From positions 10,806,985 through 10,870,984 of the forward strand of contig CM041196.1 of NCBI GenBank assembly GCA_023078555.1: DNA of 64,000 bases, read 5' to 3'. The notes under the pieces are model-generated. The model worked only from the letters and a program-made list of their open reading frames with translations, ran no database searches and was not told the origin of the DNA. The stretch comes from Ulva prolifera (lineage: Eukaryota > Chlorophyta > Ulvophyceae > Ulvales > Ulvaceae). Shown piece after piece: positions 1-14,749 of the stretch (the stretch's first letter is position 1; every line of letters begins with the position of its first letter). The translations under genes were made by a program, and so were the position numbers.

Positions 1-579
1 TCGCGGTGAGAACCTTGTCACTGCTCAACAATCAAGGTGCGACGAACTACTTCAGAACCTACTCGACATTGTATGCTGCCAACATTGCGCTATTGGACTC
101 TGTCTTCTGGCGTCATGCGCCAGGTTATGGGTCAGAGCTAAGACCCCAGACACACTTCATTCAAATTATTGCAGGACGGCGCCGGAGCGCCTACACGATG
201 CACCCCAACAGATCAAAACAAAACATCACACACCTCCATACAACACCACAACCCCTTTCCTCTACACGGCCCTGTGGAATCGGCACCAGTGTCCAGCCTG
301 CAGCGACCTTAATCAATGCTACTTCCTATAATATACGTCCGCGTGTACACGGCACTGCCACCTGATTGCTTGCGCTCAGTCAGTGAAGCTGCCTCATGCA
401 TCAGCCACTCCCCGACATGGCAAACGCCTTTTCATAGCCTCATCTCTGCTGCCCTCCCTATCACCCGAATCCACATCATACCCCCACCATCTGCGCAGTC
501 TCAGGGCCACGCCCGTCGAGACTCGTGCAACTACTTAGCAGCTCCAACACCGAAATGCATGTGACGCATGCATGCGGCT

Positions 580-4270
<3,691 letters not shown>

Positions 4271-4605
4271 CTTGAAGAAACTCTATAGAATATATTTTCA
4301 ATTATGAAGATAAGCTCTGGAGGCCAGCTCTGGTGCGAAGGCGCTGGGATGGAACGGGACAGGTGCGCAAAGCTGTCGAACTCTGCCTATGCTGCGGAAA
4401 CTTGATTCGACAGAAGGACGACCTCTGCCGATGCAACTGCTCCGGAGCGTTGAAGAATGGATGACAATCCAGATGTGTTTTCATCTGTGCCTATAGGATT
4501 GTCAGCTGTTTTGAGAGGCCGCTCCGGGGCATTTAAAGGCGCTCTAGCGCATGCCGGAACTCGAAGCTTTTGCGCCGATCGATCATCGCGGGGCACAGCT
4601 TCGCT

Positions 4606-4800
4606 CCCACTGAGGCTGTGTGCAAACGCGATTGTGCGCCGCCATGCATGCGGGCCCGCTGCGCCGGTCACCTTACGGACTCGGCGTCGGATTCGCGCGA
4701 TCGGCATTGCCTTTGCGATTGTGGCGGCGCATGCCATGAGACACGATGATGATTTCGCTCGTTGACTTCGGGATTTTGTGGCTGGATCCCACGGCATCCA
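4606..4800 (-). promoter_or_regulatory. Conserved block upstream of glutamate-cysteine ligase copy A
   Basis: This block lies about 340 bases upstream of the copy A start codon and matches 13008-13200, which lies about 280 bases upstream of copy B. Shared runs include caaacgcgatt, gccgccatgcatg, ttcgcgcgatcgg and gttgacttcgg. The intervening DNA up to each start codon is much less similar. It may hold a promoter or an untranslated first exon common to both genes; the sequence does not decide between these. Confidence 0.5.
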
Positions 4801-7073
4801 TAGGAAGATATGTGCCTCATTCTACGAATTGCAGCGGTCCAGACTCGGCCATGGAGGACGCAAGCTCTAGACCTGACGGTGCTTCAACTGTTGCATCTGC
4901 ATGGACCTCTCAAGAATGCATGCGCAGCCAGCGATGATTTGCGCCGTGCACGCTAACGCGTTAACGTACGTCTTCAGGACTGCATTAAAGTGCAGTTACT
5001 TAGCGAAGTATGTACATGTAGGAGTCGTGCACTTTACACGTGTGCAACGGTCATTTCAATCCGGTCCTCAGGTTTCGATCCGTCGCTTGTGCGTCTGTCA
5101 CTGCCGACTGCCACGTAGGCACCGGTTGAAGCGCGCCGTGCTTGCAACTGTGATACCTCGGAGCTTTGAACACTTTTTGAACTAACATGACAAAAGCTAT
5201 TACTTGCTTGCGTCAAAGCTACATGGCGAAGGCTGAAACGAGCGGAACGTCTGTTTCCGGGGCGTTTGCAACTGCGCCGGCTTTGGTCACCAACCAGTTG
5301 TCGCCGACGACTCCAGCTCTGATCAGATGACCGTCTCTGCGTTCGCAAGTGGACACTCTATCATCATACAATGCTAGAGCTTTGTAAAGAATGCGTGATT
5401 GAGACCGCGTGAGCGTTGCAGCGTCAGGCGCACTCTGCAGCATTGTTAACGCAGTGATATCCTCACAACAATACCGAAGCTCGCTACAGCACGGCAGAAA
5501 AATCACACCAAGTGGCTCACATTGAAGCAAATAGCGTCGCGTTATGCGTGACCGTATGTGCCCTGGCATCGGGAGATGACAGACAGCACTCGCAACGCAA
5601 TGCATTTACCCATACAGCATGCTCCCGCAAAGTGATAATAACGTTGACATTGTATCTGCTTGATAAATTCGGCAGGGCTGTGGCAACGGTCGGGCTTGCT
5701 ATAGACAGACGTGCCTTGGCGATACCTCCATCGCCAAGGCTACAGAACCGCTGCAATCCCAACTTTTTCACGCTGCTATACAGATAGAGATTATATCTAC
5801 ATTGAGTTCTCACAGTTGCAGATGCGTGCTGCCTCCGGCGCGCAGCGTTACGGCCGTAACAATCGAGCGGCATGACGGCAGCTCTCAGCGTGCACGCAGC
5901 ATCGTTAGCCAGGTCGTTTACGCTAAAACCTCACTGATGCTAAAACTTCACGCCTTCGAACCTATTAGCACTGTCGGGGGCAAGTAGCGCGCCAATCCGG
6001 TGGTGGCACCAGTCTGGCTGCATAGGCTCCATGCATGATGAATGGCGCGGTGCTGACGACGTGAGCCATGAGACCAGTCGAGACTTGAGGACAGGTTACT
6101 CAAGACCGTGCAACCGTCGTTCTTGTAAAGTGCATGCGTCAGGCAAACCGATGTCATTTGAAGTCCTATTTACCGTGACCACTGTCCCGTGGCGGCGTGT
6201 GGCGACCAGCGTTATACATCGTACTTTACGATGGTTTCGGATGCGAGGGGGGTGGCAGCTTCTTGGTCGAACCATATATGCACGCCCACGGAGAGCATAC
6301 CAGGCCAAAGCGTGTTCAAGCAGAGTGAACAAACAGTGTAGCCTTGAAATCTCTGCCGAGACAGGGATAAACTCACACGCAGCGTCACTGCAGTAGCGCC
6401 ACACACGAGCACCCCCTAGTTCGGCAAGGCCTGCAATGCAGCGTCGTGCGCGCTGCGTTGGACGTCATGCCCTGCGTCTCGACCAAGGTACCAGCGTGCC
6501 CCGATTGGTGTCACCTTCGAGTGGCTCGGGACACGATGAAGCTTACATGAGTCCATGTCTGTTGGTTTGGTCGGTGATTTGTGCAGGTGGCCGTCTCTAG
6601 AGTGCTCGTGAGCTCGCTGCTAGCACGAACGTTCCAGTCACGGCGAAAGGTTCAGGCAAGCCAAGCCGATGGCATTGCATTCACACTGGTGTTTGGCTCG
6701 AATTTGCCAATCTATGCAGTGTGTAGCGGTTTGTGTAGAGTTTTGAAGCGTGGCCGGTGCCTGGGCCCAGCTGGGTATAGTGTCGCAAGCCTTCAGCCAG
6801 ATGGTCTTGATAGGATTGAGAAAAGAACACAGCACGAAAGCTACCAGAGACCCATCCGCAGGACCCGACTCACTCTAGCGCTGCTACCCTTGTACCATCT
6901 GCTCGGCTGACCTGCGGTGTGTGCAGCACGAGCCTGTCCAATATTGAGCATGGTGCAGAGGGCAGGGCAGTGCACTGCTGCGGCGGTTAGCAGGCACAGG
7001 GGAGCCGTGTGTCCCACACAATGCGAGAAACAGGGGCTGCAGAATCGAATGAATCATGAAGCATGAGGCCCGT

Positions 7074-7120
7074 CGGTGCAGTGTCTGTGCAGTGTCGGTG
7101 CAGTGTCGGTGCAGTGTCCC
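7074..7120. repeat. Short tandem repeat, unit ggtgcagtgtcg
   Basis: Four near-perfect copies of a 12-base unit (ggtgcagtgtcg with one or two changes) lie end to end. No gene is recognised around it. Confidence 0.85.
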
Positions 7121-7128
7121 CGTGCAGG

Positions 7129-7153
7129 AGGTCCAAAGGCCAAATTTGGACCT
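7129..7153. other. Hairpin, 9-bp perfect arms
   Basis: AGGTCCAAA and its reverse complement TTTGGACCT flank a seven-base loop. It directly follows the 12-base tandem repeat. No adjacent gene end is recognised, so a terminator role cannot be claimed. Confidence 0.6.
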
Positions 7154-8303
7154 TTAAAGGCCAGGCTGGCAAGAATCGTGCCTGGCAGAGTTCGGCGAAC
7201 CTGTGCATCAAGGGCTGTGCACTGCCGTGAACTTGTACCAATCAATTCTGGCCAACGTCCCATCGGAGCTTCACCAACATGTGGCATGTGGCATGTTACA
7301 AGGACAAAGGCATGTGGCATGTGGCATGTGCCATGCTGAGAGACGTGATCAAACCTGCAGATCAGGTGTTCAGGGATTCATAAACAGATCAACATGCCTC
7401 TATCCACTGGCCAGCATGGAAACGTCACATGTTGCAAGCTTGCCTTCAGGGCATGTGATATGCAACAGAAGTTGGTATCACACAGATTCCGCATTCCATA
7501 TTCGGATGACCAGAGAATGAATACATAGTTGACCAAATACCAACATCTGTGGTTGTCCCAGCAGCATGGCCATATGCGCAGTGTATGACAGGCAGTTCAC
7601 ACGCTATCTATCTTACACGAGGTAGTCAGTCCAATGCGACGCTTGGGACTGTCAACTGATCTCAGGGCCTCTTGAGCCAGGAGGCTAGCAGTGAGAGCCT
7701 TGGCATGCCTCACAGCACAGCCATCTACAGTCCGTGATAAAAAAAGTTCGACGCACTAATCCTAAGAATATGCACTTGACACTGCCAACAGTGCGCTATT
7801 GGACTCTGTCTCCTGGCACCATGCGCCAGGCTATGGGTCTGTGCCAGTTCCCTTGCCTTCAGCTCTTTATTCGGATCCTACCCAACTACCCACTCCCCCC
7901 TCAACACACACACACACGTCTGACCTATAATACATCACCGCCCCTTGTTCCGGCCTACCTTGCCAGCCCCACACCGGTGTCCAGTGCGTAGGGACTTCAA
8001 TCAATTCAACTTCAGATACAATATGTCCGCGAGTGCGGCACCGCTAGCTGCGCATGTCCGCTCAGTAAGCCGCCTCAGGCACCTCTTCCATGCGGCAATT
8101 GCTCTTCGGCGGTCCTCTCCAATGATGCTTCCCGACGGGGTGTTGGCTTGTACGCAGCCTTTTTGTTTCTGCCGATCTCGCCATCACCCGACTCGCTACA
8201 TCTACCCCCCACAAACGCACAAACTCAGGGCAACGGCCCTAGGGATTGGAACAGCTTTGCGGGAGGTTCGCCCCCACAATGCATGTGACGCATGCATGCG
8301 TTC

Positions 8304-11300
8304 TCACAGCTCGTGCGCCTGCAGCAGCGGCTCGATGCGGCCGCCCCAGTCCTCGCGGAAGCGCCGCGCGGTGATTTCGCTGTTGGACTCGCCCACGGCA
8401 ATAATCTCGTGTAGGGGTTGGAGGTAGATACCCTCTCCGAGGCCGCGGCGGCGGAGGCCGCCGTGGGCGATGCGGACGATCTCGGCGGCCACCTCGGACA
8501 GCGTGACGCCGCCGGCGATGGTGCGCAGGCCGCTGACCGGCACCTGCAGCACCAGCGCACAATGTTGTGCATGCATGCATGCATGCTTAAGCATGCTTAG
8601 GAACACGGCACAGCACACGTCTCTGCCATATGGTTGGGTGCCCAGCTGCTGAGTCAGCCACACCAGCCACCCTGGCTTCGCGAGGACTAAGCCAGCGCGG
8701 CAGGCAGCATTGCGCGCACATCTCAGCCCTCACTGCATGTGAGCGGTGCAGCGCGTGGTTTGCTGCTGCTCTGCAAATGCTTTGCGCCAGTGACACAAAT
8801 CCACAGCTATTCCTGTAGTAGGAGAGAGAACATCTGAAGCCGCACCTGCTGCCGCATGTCCTGCATGTCGTCCACCGACCAGCCCTCGATCAGACTCAGA
8901 CACTGTGCCCGCGCAGCGTCATCGTACAGCAGCCCCACCCACAGCGCCGGCAGCGCGGCGATCATCGCCTCAGAGCCGACGTCTGCGCCCCGCATCTCCA
9001 GGAACTTCTTCATTCGCACCTCTGGCCACAGCGTGCCGAGGTGGTCTGCGAAGTCGTCGATCGTCGCGCGCTCGCCTGCACATGCGCATGTGGCAGGCAC
9101 CCTCCACGACACGCTACGACGCAAACGCGTGCATATGGCACACCAGGACGCTCCAAAAGACCGGCAGAAAACACAAATTAAAAAGAAACTCGTGGCAGCG
9201 GCACACACCCGGCATCGCACGGACTCCTTTTGTCATGAACTCCCGGAAGCTGCTCCCCCCGCACTCGACTTCTGTTCCGCCTCGGTACATCAGAATCATC
9301 GGCGCGTCGAGCGCCCACTCAGCGTACGCCTCAAACCCAAAATCCTCCGAAAACACGAACGGCAGCATGCCGACGCGTTTCGGGTCCAGGCCGAGGTAGA
9401 GGCCGCTCCGCCAGCTGTCATGCGCGCAGACATCGCCGTGGTGGATGCTCGAGTTTGCAAACAGCGCCGTAGTGGCCGGCTGGAGGGCGAGGCTGATGCG
9501 GAGCTTGTCAGCCATATCACGCTCCGAGGAATAGTCAAGGTTCACCTGTGGACACGTGATGTGATCACCTGTGGACACACTTAGTGAGCCCCTGTGGACA
9601 CAGTGCAGATGCGCAGGCAAAGCCGCTCAGGAGGTAGACGGGCCAGCTTGCAGTTGCTGTGAGGTGATAAAAAACAATGCACTGCCCCGTTTCAATGCAG
9701 CTGGCGTTCAATCTCATGTGACACACGTGTAGGGCACCATGACAGCAGCCGGTTTGCTCCGGAGTCTGCTCGGCCGTGGCGCGCACCTGTGTGGAGGTTG
9801 TGGACAGCATGAACTCCCGGCCGATGCCGTCGCGGGAGCTCGAGGTGTGGTATCTGTCGACGATGTGGTAGCGCCGCTTGGGGATGTACGGGACGTCCCC
9901 GGGCCGCGACACCGGGTCGCTGCCGAGGCCGACAAACCGCAGGCCAATCTCCTCGGCGATGTCGCGCACCTGCACGCCACGGCCGCATGCATGTGTTGTT
10001 TGTGCTGCGGCGGCGTTCTAAATACTAGTAGTGCTCACGCCTAGGCCTACTCACCATCTGGTGCGCCAGGTGCATGGCCATGGCACACAAGGGCTGAATG
10101 CACAATCAATACGATCGTGTGCTCAAGTTGAACTGGTGCTTCAAGGTTTGGACTCTTCCGTCTCTATCCGGCCGGAGCGCAAGCGATTGAATTGTTCTGT
10201 CCCAAGCATATTGCAATCAAGACATGTGTGGTCCAGCTTGCTCTATCCCGAACTTTGGGTACGGTACCATGTGGACCCGCAGCGCGACGAGGTGTGAGTG
10301 TTCAGCACACCTCCCGCAAGTGGTTGAACAGCTCCGCCCGCGTCTGATGTAGGTTCCATAGCGGCGCCCCCGACAGCTCCACCTGGCCGCCGCTCTCAAG
10401 CGTGATGCTCTTGCCGTCGTGCAGGCACCCGAAGATGTGGTCCCCCTGTAGCCACATCAACGCTCTATCACACAGACTCGATCTGCTCGCGCATCGGCCA
10501 TGGATGGCTGAGGAGGAACGCGTGCCCGGGGCAAGCCATGTGGGATGCACAGCAACGCATGCACTGCATGCACATGAAGGCCATGTATCTGCGGATACCT
10601 ATGTGAACAGCAGATACCTTCTCGGCACGTGTCTGGTACCTAGCTACAGATTCACCTCACGAACTGGTATACGACTAAAACTTTTGGCCAAAAGTTGGGC
10701 AAAGCTATCCGGTCGTGTGTGATATTGCGTTGAAATTGCTCGACAAGCTGCTGCTTCGTAGCCCTGACAGAGCGGGCGGAGGGGCGTGCCTCGAGGATGG
10801 GTTCCCAGCCGTGCCTCTCGACGACCTGCTCCAGCACGTGGCGGATCTCGGCGTACGACGCCCGGGTGGAGTCGGCCTTGCGGAACGCCATCTTCTCGTG
10901 CTCCGTCCCGATCCTGCACCGCAACACCAAATGCAAGTTCATGTAGAGATGGTTTTTTCAGTGTGGGTGTGTTCTGACGTCGTGGCTTGAGGTGCACCCC
11001 TGGAGTCCCTTCAGCGGAGGTGTCCGCGAGTCTGGGCAGCAGTGCATGTGGTACATGCATGCCTCACCGTAACGTTGGGCCCAGGTCAAAGCTGTACAAC
11101 GCGTGTGCGTGTGCGTCAGGCATGCTGGATGATGGTGATCACCATCATCGATGGTGCATACTATGTAGTAGGTAGTTAAGCCTAGGTAAGCAAAGTAAAG
11201 TAAACCTGTATGTACTGAGCCATATATGTATTCTGAAGAGGACACTGGTGGGCTAGCCCACTACCGAGTGTTCTGCCTGTGGAGGTGCTCTGTGTATCAG

Positions 11301-12731
11301 CGTCAGTTTTCGTTCACTCTCTCTTGTATCACATGTTGTATCATGGCAGCACTAATTTAGTGCTTGAAGCATACATAGATTACCAGGACCTAGGCCATTG
11401 CATGGCAGAGCGCCGGATCAAACTACCAGGTGTCCAGGTATCAGAGAAATTTCAAATCCAATGATCCGAGATTGTATATGATTATTATGATAATCATATG
11501 ATTCTTCCACTCAGCATAACACCAAAACAGACTCCGCCACACCGCCTGCAGTACATGCATGCGCAGCTACTACAGTATAGCTAGCAGGCAGTAGTGAGAA
11601 TGCCTAGGCTGGGACAACGTGTGCATTGCAGTACACTGCTAGACCGCTCATACACTCTATAATCTTGTATCTATTCTCACAAATGTAAGTGGGTGTCCTC
11701 AAATGGCATCAAATGGCATCACATGGCATATGCATGGGCTGCCCGTGAACCTGGATTTGAAGGGTACGTGGCTGCAGAACAACCCACAAGCCTCTATCCC
11801 GAAGGGGTGTAGCTACATGTAAGTACCACGTGGTGCAGTGCACTGGCGAGCCAGTGCCGACCCGCGACACTTTGTTGCACGTTTGTCCCTTGCACGGTCG
11901 TCGCGTCGAACACAACCTTCAAATGTTCCGGAACTTGAGGCACCGTTCCGGACGAACAGGCCGGCAGACGGAATGCGGCTGGACTACAAGTACGAGCATC
12001 CCGCACAGTTGCAGTGAGGCGTAGCTATCGGTATACGAACATGAGATGAGCAGCCCGTTCACTGACGGATGGAGGGGCATTTCCGCAGAGAAGTGGGCGT
12101 GTCTTTCCATGAGGCTGCACCGAATGGTCAGCTACATGTAAGCAATGTTGCAATATTAACATTGCTTACTCACCATGATGCAGAGATATTCGATATATCG
12201 CGATACGAAACGTGCAATACAGAAGCGTGGAGCGGTACACAAAAGCACAGAACAGGCGCTCCTCTATGAATCGTTCCCATACACCGCAGCAGCAAGCATG
12301 CATATCAACAGCGATATCGCTTCTGCAGCCGAAGTCGAGTCGGGGCGGTGGACCCGTGGCTTCCACACGACGATACGCGGAGACCTGGGTTCGAAACGAT
12401 ACGGCGGCGGCGGCACCCATGACAAGGCGCGCCGCGGCAGCGGACCTTTTCGCGTGACGAGGCGTGCGTATGCACTTAACAGAATGCGATCGGGAGATCT
12501 CTGCAGGGCGACGCAGGAGCCGGAACAGTACCTCCATTGCGACTCTGGCTTACAGCCAGATTTGAAGTAGTCTACAAGCTGCTCCATGCGGAGCGGCTCG
12601 GGCTGGGGGGGCTCTGGCGTGCGCAGCGGTTTCGGAGTCCAGAGTGGCTTAGGTGTGCGGACAGTCGTGTTTGACGGGGCTCGCTCGATGGCCCCGCCAG
12701 CTGCTGCTCGCCTCGGAAACGTGAAAGTCAT
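8304..12731 (-). CDS. GSH1: Glutamate-cysteine ligase, plant type, copy B
   Basis: Paralogue of copy A with the same enzyme role and gene structure. Exons are 12731-12532, 10913-10790, 10445-10311, 9969-9787, 9545-9209, 9075-8846 and 8543-8304, giving 482 residues. All six intron positions and phases match copy A, including the GC 5' splice site of intron 2. Exon 1 has four extra codons and exon 4 two. By eye the proteins are about 85-90 percent identical: exons 2, 5 and 6 are nearly the same, and exon 4 differs most. The catalytic-domain motifs IGTEHEK, SGGQVELSG, LEMRGAD and WVGLLYDD are intact, so both copies look functional. No transit peptide is evident. Confidence 0.93.
11191..11252 (+). 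repeat. Dispersed 80-bp repeat family, member 1 (diverged)
   Basis: Contains aaagtaaagtaaacctg, then tactgagcc and ctgaagaggaca, in the same order as members at 30032-30107 (plus) and 24976-25050 (minus). It lies inside intron 1 of ligase copy B, on the opposite strand to that gene. Confidence 0.65.
11476..11499. other. AT-rich hairpin
   Basis: TATGATTAT and ATAATCATA form 9-bp perfect arms around a four-base loop, with one further A-T pair outside. It is within intron 1 of ligase copy B. Function unknown. Confidence 0.5.
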
Positions 12732-13007
12732 GTCGAAGTGAAGTAGAGATGAGCTCTGGAGGTCAGTGCTAGCGCGAGGGCGCTGCTACGGAATGGGAAG
12801 GGCGTGAGAAGCAGGCGCACTCTAGTCAACGACGAAAGCTCGTTTCGAGAGTTTCACGACATCTACCAATGCAAGTTGCCCGGAATGTTTGCAGAAGCCA
12901 AATATTTTCTTGCGTCAGTGCTAAGGACCGACAGCGGAGCTGCTACTGGGCATATACAGACGCTTTTGCGGCTTTCGGAGCACATTGGAAGCATTTGCGC
13001 CGCTCAC

Positions 13008-13200
13008 GCTCCCACCGCGGCTGTGCAAACGCGATTGCATGCCGCCATGCATGAGGGGCTGCTGCGCCCGGCCGGCACCTTACGGATTCGCGCGATCGGG
13101 CGGATAAAGCGTATGCCGTTACGAATATGGCGGCGCGCCGCATGCGACGCGATGAACATTTCGCCCGTTGACTTCGGTGTCCGTGCCTGGATGACACCGA
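13008..13200 (-). promoter_or_regulatory. Conserved block upstream of glutamate-cysteine ligase copy B
   Basis: Counterpart of 4606-4800. Retained similarity stands out against poorly conserved neighbouring non-coding DNA, which suggests a constrained promoter or 5' untranslated exon, or simply slower decay. Confidence 0.5.
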
Positions 13201-13831
13201 ATGCGCATTCTCATCACATATGGACCAGATATCAAACGCGGCCGGCTTCAATTTAAAAGTGGACACGAGCTCAGGCGGGGAATCGCGATCATCTTGAGAA
13301 TTGGTGGTGATCCACCACCGGCGTAGCGCCGGTCCAGATGCATCATTCATCAAGCTCGCACCCTTAAGGCCAAGCTTGCGCCTCTTGGCCATGGCCAAAA
13401 ACCATGGTGTTTTGAACGCGCGCAACTGCAAGGCCAGTGTACCTGCATATGTAGGACAGCGCGGGAGCCGTGCGCTTTACACGCACACACCCGTAAGCCA
13501 TAAAGTGCATACGGCAGATAGATAGTTTCGGATCTGGGAGGGGGGAGGGGCGGCGGACTTCTTCGTTGTGAATGAACGATCGATGCGCGCCTGCGGAGAG
13601 CACGCCCAGCCCGAGATGTATCGCGCAGTATTTGCTCGGAGCCCGTTTACTCTTGTGCAACACGAGAGTATTACAGGAGAGTGAAACCGTCTTGACAAAT
13701 ACATTCATACAATGGGTATATAAAAAGATGGGTGAATAGATACAACAATGCAACCTCTCCGTATCACACAACCTTGATTCTCGAGATAGGTTCCAGCGCG
13801 TTGCCGGGTCAATTTTCGGGGCATCACTGCA

Positions 13832-14179
13832 GTGCACTGTCTCATGAAGCAGGCGTGGGTATGCCGCACCGGAAGGAGTTTCACGCGCCATGTGATGACA
13901 AGCTGTAGCTGGACACGACGGCCACCGCCACGTGTTGGCCCGGCCGCCTTTGCATTCCTCCACAGGCTTGCTGATGTGGCTGCAGGGTCTGGCGCGGCCT
14001 CTCGGCGGCGTTTCCTGGAGAACGCAATGCGCGATCTCTCGACGACGCTCTGTCGTGCAGTGGCGCGCCAGGTGCGCGCCGCAGCTCCGCTGATGGCACG
14101 TCACGCGGGCAAGGCAGTTTTGGCGGGACTCACGGTCCCGTCCGATGACCTCTCGCCGCTTACAGGCCATCCGGCCTGA
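13832..14179 (+). CDS. Hypothetical ORF, possibly a fragment of a repeated gene
   Basis: A 115-residue frame with balanced composition, containing FLENAMRDLSTTLCRAVARQ followed by a region ending GLTVPSDDL. I cannot assign a family; the style recalls multicopy ORFs of algal genomes, perhaps retroelement-derived, but that is only an impression. There is no splice or promoter evidence, and the first 40 residues look non-coding. A long frame on the opposite strand overlaps it, so coding status is uncertain. Confidence 0.25.
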   Translation: MHCLMKQAWVCRTGRSFTRHVMTSCSWTRRPPPRVGPAAFAFLHRLADVAAGSGAASRRRFLENAMRDLSTTLCRAVARQVRAAAPLMARHAGKAVLAGLTVPSDDLSPLTGHPA

Positions 14180-14710
14180 GCGGTGGGGTGCCCCTTGGGC
14201 GCCCCGTCCGCTTTCCGCCACCGGCCTGTGGCCTCTGACTCCAGCTGGGCCGGGTCCGATGGGTGTGCGGGATGCATTCGTTGGCATGTGCGGGGACTGC
14301 GGAACGGCTTGGGCGCTGCATTGTCCTGGGTGCGGTGCGGCGTGGGCCGGCGAGGCTGCGCGGCGGTATGCCGGGCTGGCGTGGTATGCTGTGGCTTGGT
14401 GGGGTGGGGGTGGGTCTTGGGGCCGGGGCGGCCCCCGGCAATCGGGCGGCCATGATGGGCGGCCTCAGGCAGCAGTGTGTTGGGTTTGGCCCTGTCGTCC
14501 GGCGGCGGGCGTTGTGGTGCTGGTGGTTGTGGTGTTGTGTGTCGGCTGTGGGGTTTGTGCGTGCGCGTGTGTGGGTTTGGGTTTGTGGGTGTGTGGGTCT
14601 GTGCGTGTGTGTGCTGGTGTGTGGGTGTGTGCTTGGCGGTCTGCGGATCTTTGTCGCTTGCTACGCCGGTGTTGGGTGAGATGTTCGTGGGTGTCTTGGT
14701 GTTTGCTTCG

Positions 14711-14749
14711 TCTGCTTGCTCCTTTCGCGGTGCTGCCCGACTTGCCACC
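14711..14749 (-). repeat. Dispersed motif ggcaagg/ggcagcaccgc, minus-strand member
   Basis: Read on the minus strand it gives ggcaagtcgggcagcaccgc followed by gaaaggagcaagc. The same motif recurs at 29655-29707, 30602-30640, 33696-33740, 33826-33868 and 34201-34240, and in expanded form at 51785-52315. Confidence 0.6.

Larger units (their letters stand above)
5061..7735. other. Spacer between the two ligase copies; no gene recognised
   Basis: I see no exon-like reading frame with family similarity or a plausible splice chain here. The notable items are a 12-base tandem repeat at about 7074-7120, a hairpin at 7129-7153, and a run of catgtggcatgtggcatg near 7275-7335 that encloses gttacaaggacaaagg, a piece of a repeat motif found elsewhere in the window. 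Confidence 0.6.
7770..13500 (-). repeat. Tandem segmental duplication, unit B
   Basis: Second copy of the unit at 60-5050, in direct orientation. It is several hundred bases longer, mainly because intron 1 of the ligase gene is longer (10914-12531). Both flanks of the gene are included, so the event copied a genomic segment and not a spliced message. Confidence 0.85.

Noticed and set aside
13364..14287. 307-codon minus-strand frame
   Set aside because: No recognisable motif, mixed composition, and it crosses DNA homologous to the non-coding upstream flank of the ligase duplication.
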